Below are positions 8,130 to 16,352 of a stretch of 64,000 nt of DNA, piece by piece. Source of the stretch: Ancylobacter polymorphus (GTDB lineage: Bacteria > Pseudomonadota > Alphaproteobacteria > Rhizobiales > Xanthobacteraceae); contig NZ_JAUSUI010000008.1 of NCBI RefSeq assembly GCF_030813495.1, positions 124,001-188,000 on the forward strand, given 5' to 3'. Positions within the stretch are counted from its first letter, which is position 1. The number at the start of each line of letters is the position of its first letter. Both the position numbers and the translations under genes were made by a program. The notes under the pieces were generated by a model that was not told where the DNA came from, searched no databases, and worked only from the letters and a program-made list of their open reading frames with translations.

Positions 8130-8930
8130 TCAGAAAACCGCCGGGACGTGGTGGCGTACATCCTCCGGCTCGACATAGCCCTTGGGCTTCTGCCGCTTCG
8201 GCAGGGTGATCTTGTCGCGCTTGGGCGCCTCATAGGGCACCTTGGACAGCAAATGGCTGATGACGTTGAGCCGCGTGCGCTTCTTGTCGTCGGACCGCGC
8301 CACATACCAGGGCGCCCAGGCGCTGTCGGAAGCGGTGAACATGGCGTCGCGGGCGCGGGAATAATCGTACCAGCGGCCATAGGATTCGAGGTCCATCGGC
8401 GAGAGCTTCCAGATCTTGCGCGGGTCGTTGATGCGCTGCTCGATCCGGCGGGTCTGCTCCTCCGGGCTCACTTCCAGCCAGTATTTCAACAGGATCACGC
8501 CGGATTCGACGACGACGCGCTCGACGGCGGAAATGGTGTCGAGGAACTTTTCCGCCTCTGCCTCGGTGCAGAAACCCATCACCCGCTCGACGCCGGCGCG
8601 GTTGTACCAGGAGCGGTCGAAGATCACGATCTCGCCCGCCGCCGGCAGATGCGGCAGGTAGCGCTGGGCATACATCTGCGATTTCTCGCGCTCGCTCGGC
8701 GCCGGCAGGGCGACGACGCGGAACACGCGCGGGCTCACCCGCTCGGTGATGGCCTTGATGACGCCGCCCTTGCCGGCACCGTCGCGGCCCTCGAACAGGA
8801 TGCAGATCTTGGCGCCGGTCGCCTTGGTCCATTCCTGCAGCGCGACCAGTTCGCCATGCAGGCGCTTGAGTTCGCGCTCATACACCTTGCGGGAGAGAGG
8901 GGCGGGCGTTTCGTCGCTCGTTTTGCTCAT
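8130..8930 (-). CDS. ppk2: Polyphosphate kinase 2 (PPK2 family)
   Basis: A 266-residue cytoplasmic enzyme that transfers phosphate between polyphosphate and nucleotides. Walker A is EGRDGAGKGG at about residues 47-56 and the Walker B region DRSWYNRAG is at about 105-113, followed by VMGFCTEAEAEKF and the lid-type stretch near YWLEVSPEEQTRRIEQR. Length matches single-domain PPK2 proteins. The internal ATG at 8930 is preferred over an upstream open stretch, which is arginine-rich and unlike the family N-terminus. Class I versus class III specificity cannot be fixed by eye. Confidence 0.92.
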   Translation of the reverse strand: MSKTSDETPAPLSRKVYERELKRLHGELVALQEWTKATGAKICILFEGRDGAGKGGVIKAITERVSPRVFRVVALPAPSEREKSQMYAQRYLPHLPAAGEIVIFDRSWYNRAGVERVMGFCTEAEAEKFLDTISAVERVVVESGVILLKYWLEVSPEEQTRRIEQRINDPRKIWKLSPMDLESYGRWYDYSRARDAMFTASDSAWAPWYVARSDDKKRTRLNVISHLLSKVPYEAPKRDKITLPKRQKPKGYVEPEDVRHHVPAVF

Positions 8931-9068
8931 GGGTCTGTCCCGCACGGATGATGCCCGGCGTCGCCAGAACGGCGCCGGCCCTACGGACATACCCTAGACG
9001 CCGCACCGGCCGGGGCTTTGATTTTAGGCAAGGGCAGGCAGGGCGCCCGCGGGTCGGCGGCCCGTGGC

Positions 9069-10724
9069 TCAGCCGCCGGATGTCGCCGCTTCCACCGGCG
9101 TGATCCGCAGCGACTGGAACTGGATTTCGCCGGAGGCGAACTGCTCCGAGGTCGAGCGCGAATCGTGGAACAGCCGCAGCCGCTGGGCATCGCAGCGGCC
9201 ATTATTGGGAATGGTGATGTCGAAGGCGAACGGCCGCCACACGCGCGGCGCGCCCATCAGCTGGCTCGACTGGCCGGCCACCGGCCCGCCGGGATAGCAC
9301 AGCACCTGCCAGACCATGCCGCGCTTGGAGGACATCAGCCCTTTCTGCTCGCCGGAGAACTGGTAGCGGCCGGGTCGCAGGAAGGTCACCTGCTCGATCG
9401 CCCCCAGCCGGATGCGGCCGACGCCGAAGCGGATGCGCAGCACGCGCCCGTCCACCGTGTCGTTGCGCGCCTGCAGATCGATGAAGGCGTTCATCGGCCG
9501 CGGCAGGTTCCAGTTGAAGGGCAGGGCGCTGGGGTCGCGGGCGAAATCGAGATTGTTCACCGGCCGGACCTGCAGCACCTCCTGTGCCGGCAGCATTTGC
9601 AGCCAGATATTATAGGCGCCCTCGGCCCGCTTCTCCGCCGCCATCCGCGCCCGCAGCAGCGGGATCAACTCGGCTTCGCTCGGCGGGCTGCCGGCCTCCT
9701 TCAGCGCCTGGATCAGCGCCAGCGGCGCGTCCGAGGCGGCGAGCTTCGCCCCCATGCTGCGCAGGAACATCGCGCGCCAGCCGGGGTTTCGCACCAGCGC
9801 CGCCACCAGCGCCGCGCGCCCTTCCGGCTCCAGCGCCAGCGAATTGAGGTAGCTCAGCGTGTACTGGTTGAGCGCCGGCCGCGTTTGCAGCAGCACCGCC
9901 GCCAGCGCGACCACGCCTTGATAGTCCTTACGCTCGTAATCCTGATGCATCAGCCAGAAGGCGGCCACGGTCTCGCGGCGCGAGCGGGCGACCGCGTCCA
10001 GCATCGCCTGGCGGCTGGCGTCGAGATCGTCGGTGGTGTCGCCGAGCAGCCGACGGGCCGAGGGCTCCAGCGGCGCGGCGGCGGCGATGCGGGCGGCGAG
10101 ATCGCGAAGGCCGGCGCGGATGGCGGGCAGTTCCGCCGCCGCGGGCGGTAGGGCCGGGCCGGCGGCTTCGTCCGGTGCGTCCTCGGCGTCAGTGCGCGCC
10201 GGTGCGGCGAGCGAGGCGGCGTGCTCGCGCTCCGCCTGCGCCAGCGCGTCCTCGGCCGGCGGTGCCTCATCAACGGGGGCGGCTTCGCCGTCGCGGTCGG
10301 GGTTCTCCTGGGCGATCTTGCCCTTCTGCTCCGCCTGCGCCGCGGCTTGCTGGGCGGCGGCTTCCTGAGCCGCCGCTTCTTCCTGCGCCCGCGTCGTGGC
10401 CGCGGCGAGCCGCGCGCGTTCCTGCCGCGCCAGGGCAAGCAAAGCCTGCGGATGGTCGGGATAGAGCCACAGCGCCAGCTGCGGGTGGCGCTCGGCCAGC
10501 GCCATCGGCAGCGAGGTGGTGGCGATGAGCACGGCGAGAGCCACGAGCCCGGCGGCGAGTGCCGCGCTGCGCACGGGATGCACCGCCATGGCGAGGCGCG
10601 CATTCCGCAGCCAGCCAAAGCGAGGCCATGAAAAGCGGAGCCAGGAAAAGCGTAGCCAATAAAAGCGTAGCGCGGAGGATCGCGGGCGCGGCGAGGGCCG
10701 GCGCCGGTGTTTCGGCGTGCTCAT
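9069..10724 (-). CDS. Membrane-anchored protein with Ala/Glu coiled coil, end of the polysaccharide export operon
   Basis: About 551 residues, family not recognised. The order is an Arg/Trp/Phe-rich N-terminal repeat (residues 17-40), one transmembrane helix near 55-80 (AALAAGLVALAVLIATTSLP), a long Ala/Glu/Gln coiled coil to about 190, a helical TPR-like middle, and a C-terminal beta-rich domain with several WRPFAF/FRPG-like turns that could be a carbohydrate-binding jelly roll. The start at 10724 is fixed by a 4-base overlap (ATGA) with the J-domain gene stop. It is the last gene of the phosphatase-wza-wzc operon, so a structural role in export at the envelope is likely but unproven. Confidence 0.65.
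   Translation of the reverse strand: MSTPKHRRRPSPRPRSSALRFYWLRFSWLRFSWPRFGWLRNARLAMAVHPVRSAALAAGLVALAVLIATTSLPMALAERHPQLALWLYPDHPQALLALARQERARLAAATTRAQEEAAAQEAAAQQAAAQAEQKGKIAQENPDRDGEAAPVDEAPPAEDALAQAEREHAASLAAPARTDAEDAPDEAAGPALPPAAAELPAIRAGLRDLAARIAAAAPLEPSARRLLGDTTDDLDASRQAMLDAVARSRRETVAAFWLMHQDYERKDYQGVVALAAVLLQTRPALNQYTLSYLNSLALEPEGRAALVAALVRNPGWRAMFLRSMGAKLAASDAPLALIQALKEAGSPPSEAELIPLLRARMAAEKRAEGAYNIWLQMLPAQEVLQVRPVNNLDFARDPSALPFNWNLPRPMNAFIDLQARNDTVDGRVLRIRFGVGRIRLGAIEQVTFLRPGRYQFSGEQKGLMSSKRGMVWQVLCYPGGPVAGQSSQLMGAPRVWRPFAFDITIPNNGRCDAQRLRLFHDSRSTSEQFASGEIQFQSLRITPVEAATSGG
10612..10672. repeat. Four imperfect 15-base tandem repeats inside a coding region
   Basis: The unit is close to AATAAAAGCGTAGCC. 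On the minus strand it encodes a 5-residue repeat of the type RF(Y/S/G)WL in the cytoplasmic N-terminus of the membrane-anchored protein. Copy number could vary by slippage without breaking the frame. Confidence 0.7.
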
Positions 10725-11485
10725 CGGCGACCCCAGAGCAGGCCCCAGAGCCGGACCCACAGCGAGGGTTCCTCAAGGCGGTGAACGCTGAGCGGCAGCG
10801 GCCGGCGCGAAAGGCCACTGCCCGCGCCGGTGCCGCCGGAACGGGAGCCGTTCGTGCCCGGCCCGCCGCCATTCGGCGCGCGTGTCCCGGCCTTCGACGA
10901 CCGTGTGGTGCCGGAAGGCACTTTGCTCGCATTGGGCCGTGTGCCGCCCGGCTTGCCACCCCCCGGCACGGCGCCCTTGGTGCGGGCGCCGGTCGACGCC
11001 GAGGCGCGGCCCGCGCCGGCACGCGTGCCGGCGCTCGGCGCGGGCGGGCGGCGCAGCTCATAGGCCTCGCGCCGCTCCGGCGTCTTCAGGTCCTCCCAGG
11101 CGCGGGAGACGCGGGCGGCGAACACTTCCCGGTCGAGCGGCCCGCTGCGCTGCGCCTGCAGGTCGGGATGCAGCCAGCGCATCAGCAGCGCCATATTGTG
11201 CCGCAGCTCCTCATGGGTGGACTGCGGCCCGCCGCCGAGCACGCGGTAGCTGTCGGCGTCGCGGCAGAGCAGCGCCTGTTCGATGAAGAAGCCGGCGGCC
11301 TCCTGCAAAGGCTGCCGGGTGAAGCCGCTGCGGCGGCTGGCGGCGGCGAGCGCCTCTTCCTCACCGACGGCGATGGCGAGCAGCCGGCCGACATCCGGCG
11401 GCAGCGGCCGGCCGGGAAGGCCGCGGGCCCTCACCGGGTCCTTGAACAAGGCGAGCGCGGCGTCGAGCGCGTCGGGCTCCGCCAT
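10721..11485 (-). CDS. J-domain (DnaJ-like) protein in the polysaccharide export operon
   Basis: A 254-residue cytoplasmic protein. Residues 75-140 fit a J domain: DSYRVLG, then helix II ending WLHPDLQ with the diagnostic HPD at about 106-108, then the FAARVSRAWEDLKTPERREAYE helix III/IV pattern. The loop after HPD is longer than in DnaJ. The C-terminal 100 residues are Gly/Ser/Thr/Pro-rich and probably disordered, ending in a tryptophan-rich tail. It lies 3 bases downstream of the BY-kinase gene and overlaps the next gene, so it is co-transcribed with export genes. It could recruit Hsp70 to the export machine; that role is inferred. Confidence 0.75.
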   Translation of the reverse strand: MAEPDALDAALALFKDPVRARGLPGRPLPPDVGRLLAIAVGEEEALAAASRRSGFTRQPLQEAAGFFIEQALLCRDADSYRVLGGGPQSTHEELRHNMALLMRWLHPDLQAQRSGPLDREVFAARVSRAWEDLKTPERREAYELRRPPAPSAGTRAGAGRASASTGARTKGAVPGGGKPGGTRPNASKVPSGTTRSSKAGTRAPNGGGPGTNGSRSGGTGAGSGLSRRPLPLSVHRLEEPSLWVRLWGLLWGRR

Positions 11486-11488
11486 GGG

Positions 11489-13864
11489 TCAGGCCGCTTC
11501 GGAATGGTCGGTCTTGGCGTCGCGGCGGCCGAATTTCGGCAGCAGGGCCTTCACGCTGTCGAGCCCGCGCGTGCCGGGGCTGGGGCTGCCGGTGTCGGTG
11601 CCCTGCCCATATTCGTACCCATAGCCGTAGCCGTAACCATAGCCATAGCCGTAATGGGCGCTGCGCGTGTCGAACTTGGTCAGCACGACGCCGATGGTGG
11701 CGGCGCGGGCGATCTGCAGCCGGCGCAGCGCGTTGCGGGCGATGGCGCGGCGCCCGTCGCCCGAGCCGGTGACGAAGATGGTCGCCTGCGCGGCGGCGCC
11801 GAGCAGCTGGGCGTCGGCGATGCTAAGCATGGGCGGGCTGTCGAAGATCAGCAGGTCGTAGATTTCCAGCCCGACCGAGATCAGCGAGAACACATGGGTG
11901 CCGCCGAGAATTTCCGCCGCATTGGGCGGCAGTGGGCCGGAGGCGAGGAAATCGAGCGTGTCGAGATCGGTCGCCTGCACCACGTCGTGCAGGGTCGACA
12001 TGCCGGTGAGGCAGTTGCTCAGCCCCACCGAATTGTCATAGCCGAGCTTGCTGTGCACCGAGGGGCGGCGCAGATCGGCGTCGATCAGCAGCACGCGCTT
12101 GCCCGTGATGGCATAGTGGCGGGCGAGCGCGATGGCGGTGCTCGACTTGCCTTCCGCCGCGCCGGCGCTGGTGACGACCAGTGTGCGCGGCAGGCCGGTC
12201 TCGGTGGCGAATTGCAGCGAGGTCGCCAGCGAACGGTAGGCCTCGGCGATGGCCGAGCGTGGATCGCTCAGTTCGGCGACGATGCCATTGGGGAATTCGG
12301 CGCGCGGCACGATGCCGAGGATCGGCAGGCCGGTCGCCTTCTCCGCGTCTTCCGGGGTGCGGATGCGGTCGTCGAGCAGTTCGATCAGGCAGGCCGCGCC
12401 GAAGCCGCCGATGAGGCCGAGCATCAGCCCGCCGGCCAGCAGAAGCATCGTGCGCGGGTGCGAGGGGCCGCCCGGCGGCAGGGCGCGGTCGACGATGAAG
12501 ACGTTGTTGGTGCCGACGCCGCTGGCGACATCGACTTCCTTATAGCGTTGCAGCAGGTCGTTATAGAGGTTGCGGCTGGAATCGACCTCGCGCTGGAGAA
12601 TGCCGTAGCGCACGCTCTTCTTCTGCAGGTCGAGCACCTCGCCGCGCAGTTCCTCGATCCGCTGGCGCATCTGCGCTTCCTGATTGGCGGAGGACTCGTA
12701 GGCGGCTTTCAGCGACCCACGGATGGCGGCGACTTCGGCGGCGAGCTGGCGGTCGATCTCGGCGATCTTGTTGGAGATCTCGACCATGGCGGGGTAGCCG
12801 GGCTTGAAGGTCTCCAGCCCCTCTTCGTATTGCCGCCGCAGCTCGTTGCGCTGGGTGCGCAGCCCGTCAATGACGTTGTTGGTCAAGAGCTGCGGCAGGT
12901 TGATGCCGGTGGCGGCGTCCACCTGTTTCCAGTTCTCCTCGTCACGGATCCGGGTGGAGATGAGCTGGCCGAGCGCGGCATTGGCGGCGGCGAGATTGTT
13001 CTCGGCGATCGACACCTTGTCATTGGTCTGGACCATGTTCTCGCTCTCCGAGAAGGCGATCACCGCCCGCTCGGACTCCTCAAGTCGCAACTTCAGCTGC
13101 TTGATCTGGTCTTCGAGGAACACCTTGGCGTAGGAACTGGCCTCGAAACGCTTGTCGAGATTGGAGGCGATATAGGCGTCGGCATAGGCATTGGCGATCG
13201 ACGCCGCGCGGGTCGGCGATTCATCGGTGTAGCTGATGTCGACAAGGCGCGAGGAGGGCACCGGCCGGATGCTGACATCGCCCTTCACCCGGTTGACGCT
13301 GCGTCGGACCGCGCGCTCCTGCGCCACGGCCGGGTCGGCAGGCTCGGAGGGGCCGGAAAACAGCCCGAGAATACTGCCGATCAGTCCCGGCGAGGAGGCG
13401 GCGAAATCGGGATTTTGATCGAGGCCGAGCGCCGCCACCACCCGCTCGGACATGGCGCGGCTCTTCAAGATCTCATATTGCGTCTTCTGGAATTCGGTGC
13501 CGCCGCGTTCGGTGGGCGAAATGGTGCCCCCGTCGACGATCTTGCTCGCCTCGCTATCGATCTGGATGCGGACATTGGCCGTGTAGAGCGGGGTGGCGAG
13601 GAAGCTGTAGACAAGTGCGATGACCACGCAGGCGCCGGCGCTGCTGAGGATCAGCGTGCGCCATTTCAGCGCAATGCCGATGACGTAATAGATCGCGGCG
13701 GCGATTTCGGACTCGTGCTGCGTTTCCGGCCCGGCATAGGCGGCGGCGCCGTAGCCATAGCCGTAGCTGTCTCGCGCGGCGGGGAGATTCCGGTTCTCCT
13801 GCACAACCGGAAGGTTGCGATCGCCCGCGCCCGGCCGTCCGCTCTCCAACCCCTCACCCATCAT
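11489..13864 (-). CDS. Wzc/ExoP-like polysaccharide co-polymerase with BY-kinase domain
   Basis: A 791-residue inner-membrane protein. The N-terminal Wzz domain lies between two membrane spans (about 66-90 and about 450-475), with a long periplasmic coiled coil. The cytoplasmic kinase has Walker A GAAEGKSS (568-575), Walker A' VLLIDADLRRP (591-601) and Walker B LLIFDSPP (671-678). A tyrosine cluster of alternating Tyr-Gly (about 738-752) is the expected autophosphorylation tail. Unusually, a second YGYGYG cluster sits at residues 33-39, before the first span. It controls chain length and export together with the Wza-like lipoprotein, and is dephosphorylated by the CpsB-type phosphatase two genes upstream. 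Confidence 0.93.
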   Translation of the reverse strand: MMGEGLESGRPGAGDRNLPVVQENRNLPAARDSYGYGYGAAAYAGPETQHESEIAAAIYYVIGIALKWRTLILSSAGACVVIALVYSFLATPLYTANVRIQIDSEASKIVDGGTISPTERGGTEFQKTQYEILKSRAMSERVVAALGLDQNPDFAASSPGLIGSILGLFSGPSEPADPAVAQERAVRRSVNRVKGDVSIRPVPSSRLVDISYTDESPTRAASIANAYADAYIASNLDKRFEASSYAKVFLEDQIKQLKLRLEESERAVIAFSESENMVQTNDKVSIAENNLAAANAALGQLISTRIRDEENWKQVDAATGINLPQLLTNNVIDGLRTQRNELRRQYEEGLETFKPGYPAMVEISNKIAEIDRQLAAEVAAIRGSLKAAYESSANQEAQMRQRIEELRGEVLDLQKKSVRYGILQREVDSSRNLYNDLLQRYKEVDVASGVGTNNVFIVDRALPPGGPSHPRTMLLLAGGLMLGLIGGFGAACLIELLDDRIRTPEDAEKATGLPILGIVPRAEFPNGIVAELSDPRSAIAEAYRSLATSLQFATETGLPRTLVVTSAGAAEGKSSTAIALARHYAITGKRVLLIDADLRRPSVHSKLGYDNSVGLSNCLTGMSTLHDVVQATDLDTLDFLASGPLPPNAAEILGGTHVFSLISVGLEIYDLLIFDSPPMLSIADAQLLGAAAQATIFVTGSGDGRRAIARNALRRLQIARAATIGVVLTKFDTRSAHYGYGYGYGYGYGYEYGQGTDTGSPSPGTRGLDSVKALLPKFGRRDAKTDHSEAA

Positions 13865-13912
13865 CCGTTTATGCTTCCCTTGAGGCGCATCCCGCTGCTC
13901 GCTCTGGTTGGG

Positions 13913-14761
13913 CTACAACAGCATAAACGCATTGAACAGCGGCACAGACTGGAAAATGTAGCGCATGCCGATCTTAAGGTCGGAACTGGGGATGGTGACG
14001 ATGTCGCCCGCCTGAAGGTCTGGGTCGCTGGCCTTCTGCGAGCGCAGATCGGCGACGCTGAACTTGGCCACCGCTGTCTTGCCGTCAACGCGGCGGAACA
14101 CCAGGATCGTGCCTTCCGCCACTTCCTGCATGCCGCCGGCCATGGCGATGGATTGCAGCAGCGACATCGGCCCCTGCATGGGGAACACGCCCGGCTTGTT
14201 CACCGCTCCGTCCACCGTGATGCGGTGGCTGTTATATTCCTTCACCAGCACCGTCACCTGCGGGTTGCGCAGGTAATTGCTGCCCAGCTTGGCGGCGAGG
14301 TCCTTCTCGATTTCGCTTACCGTGCGGCCGGCCGCCTGGATATCGCCCACCAGCGGGAAAGCGAAGCTGCCGCTTTCCGACACCTGCACCGTCTTGGTCA
14401 GGTCCTCAACCTTAAATACCGTGATGTTCAGCACGTCGAGCGGGCCGACGCGGTAACCGTCCGAGCCGGGCGTGCTGACGGCGGTCAAGGCACTCACCGC
14501 TGCCGCCTCGCCCGCCGGCAGGCTCGCCGGCTGTGCGGCCACCGGGGTGCTCGCGGTCGCGGGCGTCGTCGCCGGACGCGTTGCCGCAGCGCTCGCGCGG
14601 GTCGCGGGCGTCGCCTCGGCCGAATCCGTATAGTTCGCCGCCGAGGCGGAGGGCGAAGGATTATCGCCCGACGAGGCGACGCAGCCGGCCAAGAAGACCG
14701 CCGCCATCATCAGCGCCGCGATGCGTGCGGAAATCGTCGCTCTCGTTCCGCCCAGCGTCAT
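13913..14761 (-). CDS. Wza-like polysaccharide export lipoprotein
   Basis: A 282-residue outer-membrane export channel component. The signal peptide ends in a lipobox (LAGC near residue 26), then comes a low-complexity Ala/Thr/Pro linker to about 90, then the Poly_export domain (YRVGPLDVLNITVFKVEDL) and a SLBB-type domain (ITVDGAVNKPGVFP). The start at 14761 has GGTGGGG close upstream. The gene overlaps the 3' end of the phosphatase gene by about 100 bases and is followed by the BY-kinase gene after 48 bases. It is shorter than enterobacterial Wza and nearer the ExoF/GumB size class. Confidence 0.92.
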   Translation of the reverse strand: MTLGGTRATISARIAALMMAAVFLAGCVASSGDNPSPSASAANYTDSAEATPATRASAAATRPATTPATASTPVAAQPASLPAGEAAAVSALTAVSTPGSDGYRVGPLDVLNITVFKVEDLTKTVQVSESGSFAFPLVGDIQAAGRTVSEIEKDLAAKLGSNYLRNPQVTVLVKEYNSHRITVDGAVNKPGVFPMQGPMSLLQSIAMAGGMQEVAEGTILVFRRVDGKTAVAKFSVADLRSQKASDPDLQAGDIVTIPSSDLKIGMRYIFQSVPLFNAFMLL

Positions 14762-15506
14762 TGAACCCCACCCCTGTCGACGCACACTCGGCCGGCGCCC
14801 TGTCCAAAACGATATCGCGCGGGCATTGCACCGCCAGCCGCGTGGCTTCCGCCGTCCCTACCAGCACTTCGGCCGCCCGACGGCCTTCCGCAAGGTCCGG
14901 CGGACGCTTCACCGTATCATGCGCGTCGCTGGCGAGGATATGCGCCTTTCCCTCGCTGACCATCTTCTCCGCCCAGTATTTGGGCCGACGCCCGAAACGG
15001 CCGGTGAGCGAACCGGAGGTAATCTGCATCCACACACCGCGCGCGGTCATGCGTTCGATCAGATCGTACTTCTCCTCGATCCACTTCAACCGCTCCGGGT
15101 GGGTCACGATAGGCACATAATTCGCCAAAAGAATGGTAAAGACCAAGTCGTCCAGCCGCGCGGGGGCGACATTGTGCGGCGGTTCCACCAGCACATAGCG
15201 GGTATCTCCCAGCGTCAGCAGCCGTCCGCGGCCGATCTCGCCGGCGAAATCCGGCACGATGTGGTTGTCGGCGCCGGGAATAAGGATGAGCGGCACGCCG
15301 GCCTCGTCGAGCACGCGCTGAAGATCGTCCACCGCCTGGCGGATGGCCGGGCCCTCATTGTGATAGACGCCGGGCAGGATGTGCGGTGTGCAGGCGACGA
15401 TCTCCACCCCCTGGGCGACATGCAGTCGCGCCATTTCGAGCGAGACGGCGTAATCGGCCGCGCCGTCGTCGATGCCGGGCAGAATATGGTTATGCAGGTC
15501 GATCAT
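14661..15506 (-). CDS. CpsB/YwqE-type tyrosine-protein phosphatase (PHP family)
   Basis: A 281-residue metal-dependent phosphatase that removes phosphate from the BY-kinase tail. The metal-binding PHP motifs are visible: MIDLHNHILPGIDDG at the N-terminus, CTPHILPG near 50, the VTHPER motif near 150 and ILASDAHD near 205. The ATG at 15506 puts DLHNH at residues 3-7 as in the family. It is the first gene of the leftward export operon, before wza and wzc. The C-terminal tail after about 240 extends into the Wza-like gene in another frame, which is unusual for this family. Confidence 0.92.
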   Translation of the reverse strand: MIDLHNHILPGIDDGAADYAVSLEMARLHVAQGVEIVACTPHILPGVYHNEGPAIRQAVDDLQRVLDEAGVPLILIPGADNHIVPDFAGEIGRGRLLTLGDTRYVLVEPPHNVAPARLDDLVFTILLANYVPIVTHPERLKWIEEKYDLIERMTARGVWMQITSGSLTGRFGRRPKYWAEKMVSEGKAHILASDAHDTVKRPPDLAEGRRAAEVLVGTAEATRLAVQCPRDIVLDRAPAECASTGVGFNDAGRNESDDFRTHRGADDGGGLLGRLRRLVGR

Positions 15507-15900
15507 GGGGCCCATCTGTGCATGCGGCCAGCCGGAGCGTCCTTGCGGGCGGTCAATCGGCCGCACCCCGCGAGCCATGCCAACGGCCGGCGCCACCCTG
15601 CCACAGCTGTGCAGATAAGGCGGGGGAAGGCTTTCAGCAAGGAGCGCGGACGTGCCGCCGGGCCGCTGGCGCCGACCGCCTTGCGTCGACCCTGGTTTTG
15701 CCCACAGGGGGCGGCAGCGGCGAAGGTCGGGCGAAAGTCCTGGATGCGTAGGGAAATCTCGGCATTCCTTGCGCGAGGAAGCGGGATAAGAGACGGTCTG
15801 GAAACCACGTCTTTCCTGCGGTTTTGATTTCGGGGAGCAAACCCAGTAACATCAGGTAAGGTTCGCGGGCCAGTGGTTACGTTTCGTAAGGCGGGGCAAA
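15507..15900. other. Divergent intergenic region, no gene seen
   Basis: About 390 bases between the leftward phosphatase/export operon and the rightward FecR-like gene. Short open stretches here have no convincing start or similarity. It must hold promoters for both directions; the AT-richer part near 15820-15895 is the best place for the rightward one. I did not find a clear consensus promoter. Confidence 0.5.
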
Positions 15901-16317
15901 ATGAAGCGTTGTGTGGCGTATGCGTCGGTGGCGGGTCTCCTCTCGCTGGGCATGATCGGTTCGGCGGCGGCGGATGCCTGCCAGACCACGGGCACGCTCG
16001 CCGAGGCGGTGGGTACGGTTCTGGTCGACAAGGGCCAGGGCTTCACCCCGGGTGTCGTCGGTGCCTCGCTCAAGGGCGGCGACAAGGTGGCGGTGCAGGG
16101 CCCCGGCAGCGCCGTGGTCGATTTCGGCAATGACCGCACCGTGACCGTGCCGTCTTCCACGACCGAGACGCTGCGCGTCCCCGGCTGCGGCGTGGCGCTG
16201 GACAATTCGACCGGGCTGGTGATCGGCACCGTCGCGGTCGGCGGCGGCATCGCGGCAGCGATTGCCCTCTCCAACAATGACAGTAAGAATGGGATCATCT
16301 TCCCGGTCAGCCCCTGA
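15901..16317 (+). CDS. Small secreted FecR-like domain protein
   Basis: A 138-residue protein with a clear N-terminal signal peptide (cleavage near SAAADA, residue 25), a short beta-rich domain and a hydrophobic C-terminal stretch (GLVIGTVAVGGGIAAAIAL) that could anchor it. The pattern VGTVLVDKGQGF, then L-x-x-GDKVAVQG, then VDFGNDRTVTV resembles the core of FecR-type domains. Two cysteines (near 27 and 95) could form a disulfide. It is 35 bases before the O-antigen ligase gene and probably in the same transcript. Such small FecR-like proteins recur near exopolysaccharide genes; the function here is unknown. Confidence 0.7.
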   Translation: MKRCVAYASVAGLLSLGMIGSAAADACQTTGTLAEAVGTVLVDKGQGFTPGVVGASLKGGDKVAVQGPGSAVVDFGNDRTVTVPSSTTETLRVPGCGVALDNSTGLVIGTVAVGGGIAAAIALSNNDSKNGIIFPVSP

Positions 16318-16352
16318 TCAGGTGGCGTGACCCAGGCGCGTGAAAGAGGCAA

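Noticed and set aside
10559..14764. A 1401-codon open frame on the plus strand opposite the export genes
   Set aside because: It lies wholly antisense to the J-domain, BY-kinase and Wza-like genes, all with clear motifs. Its translation is Arg/Gly/Ala/His-rich without family features, as expected for the antisense frame of GC-rich genes.
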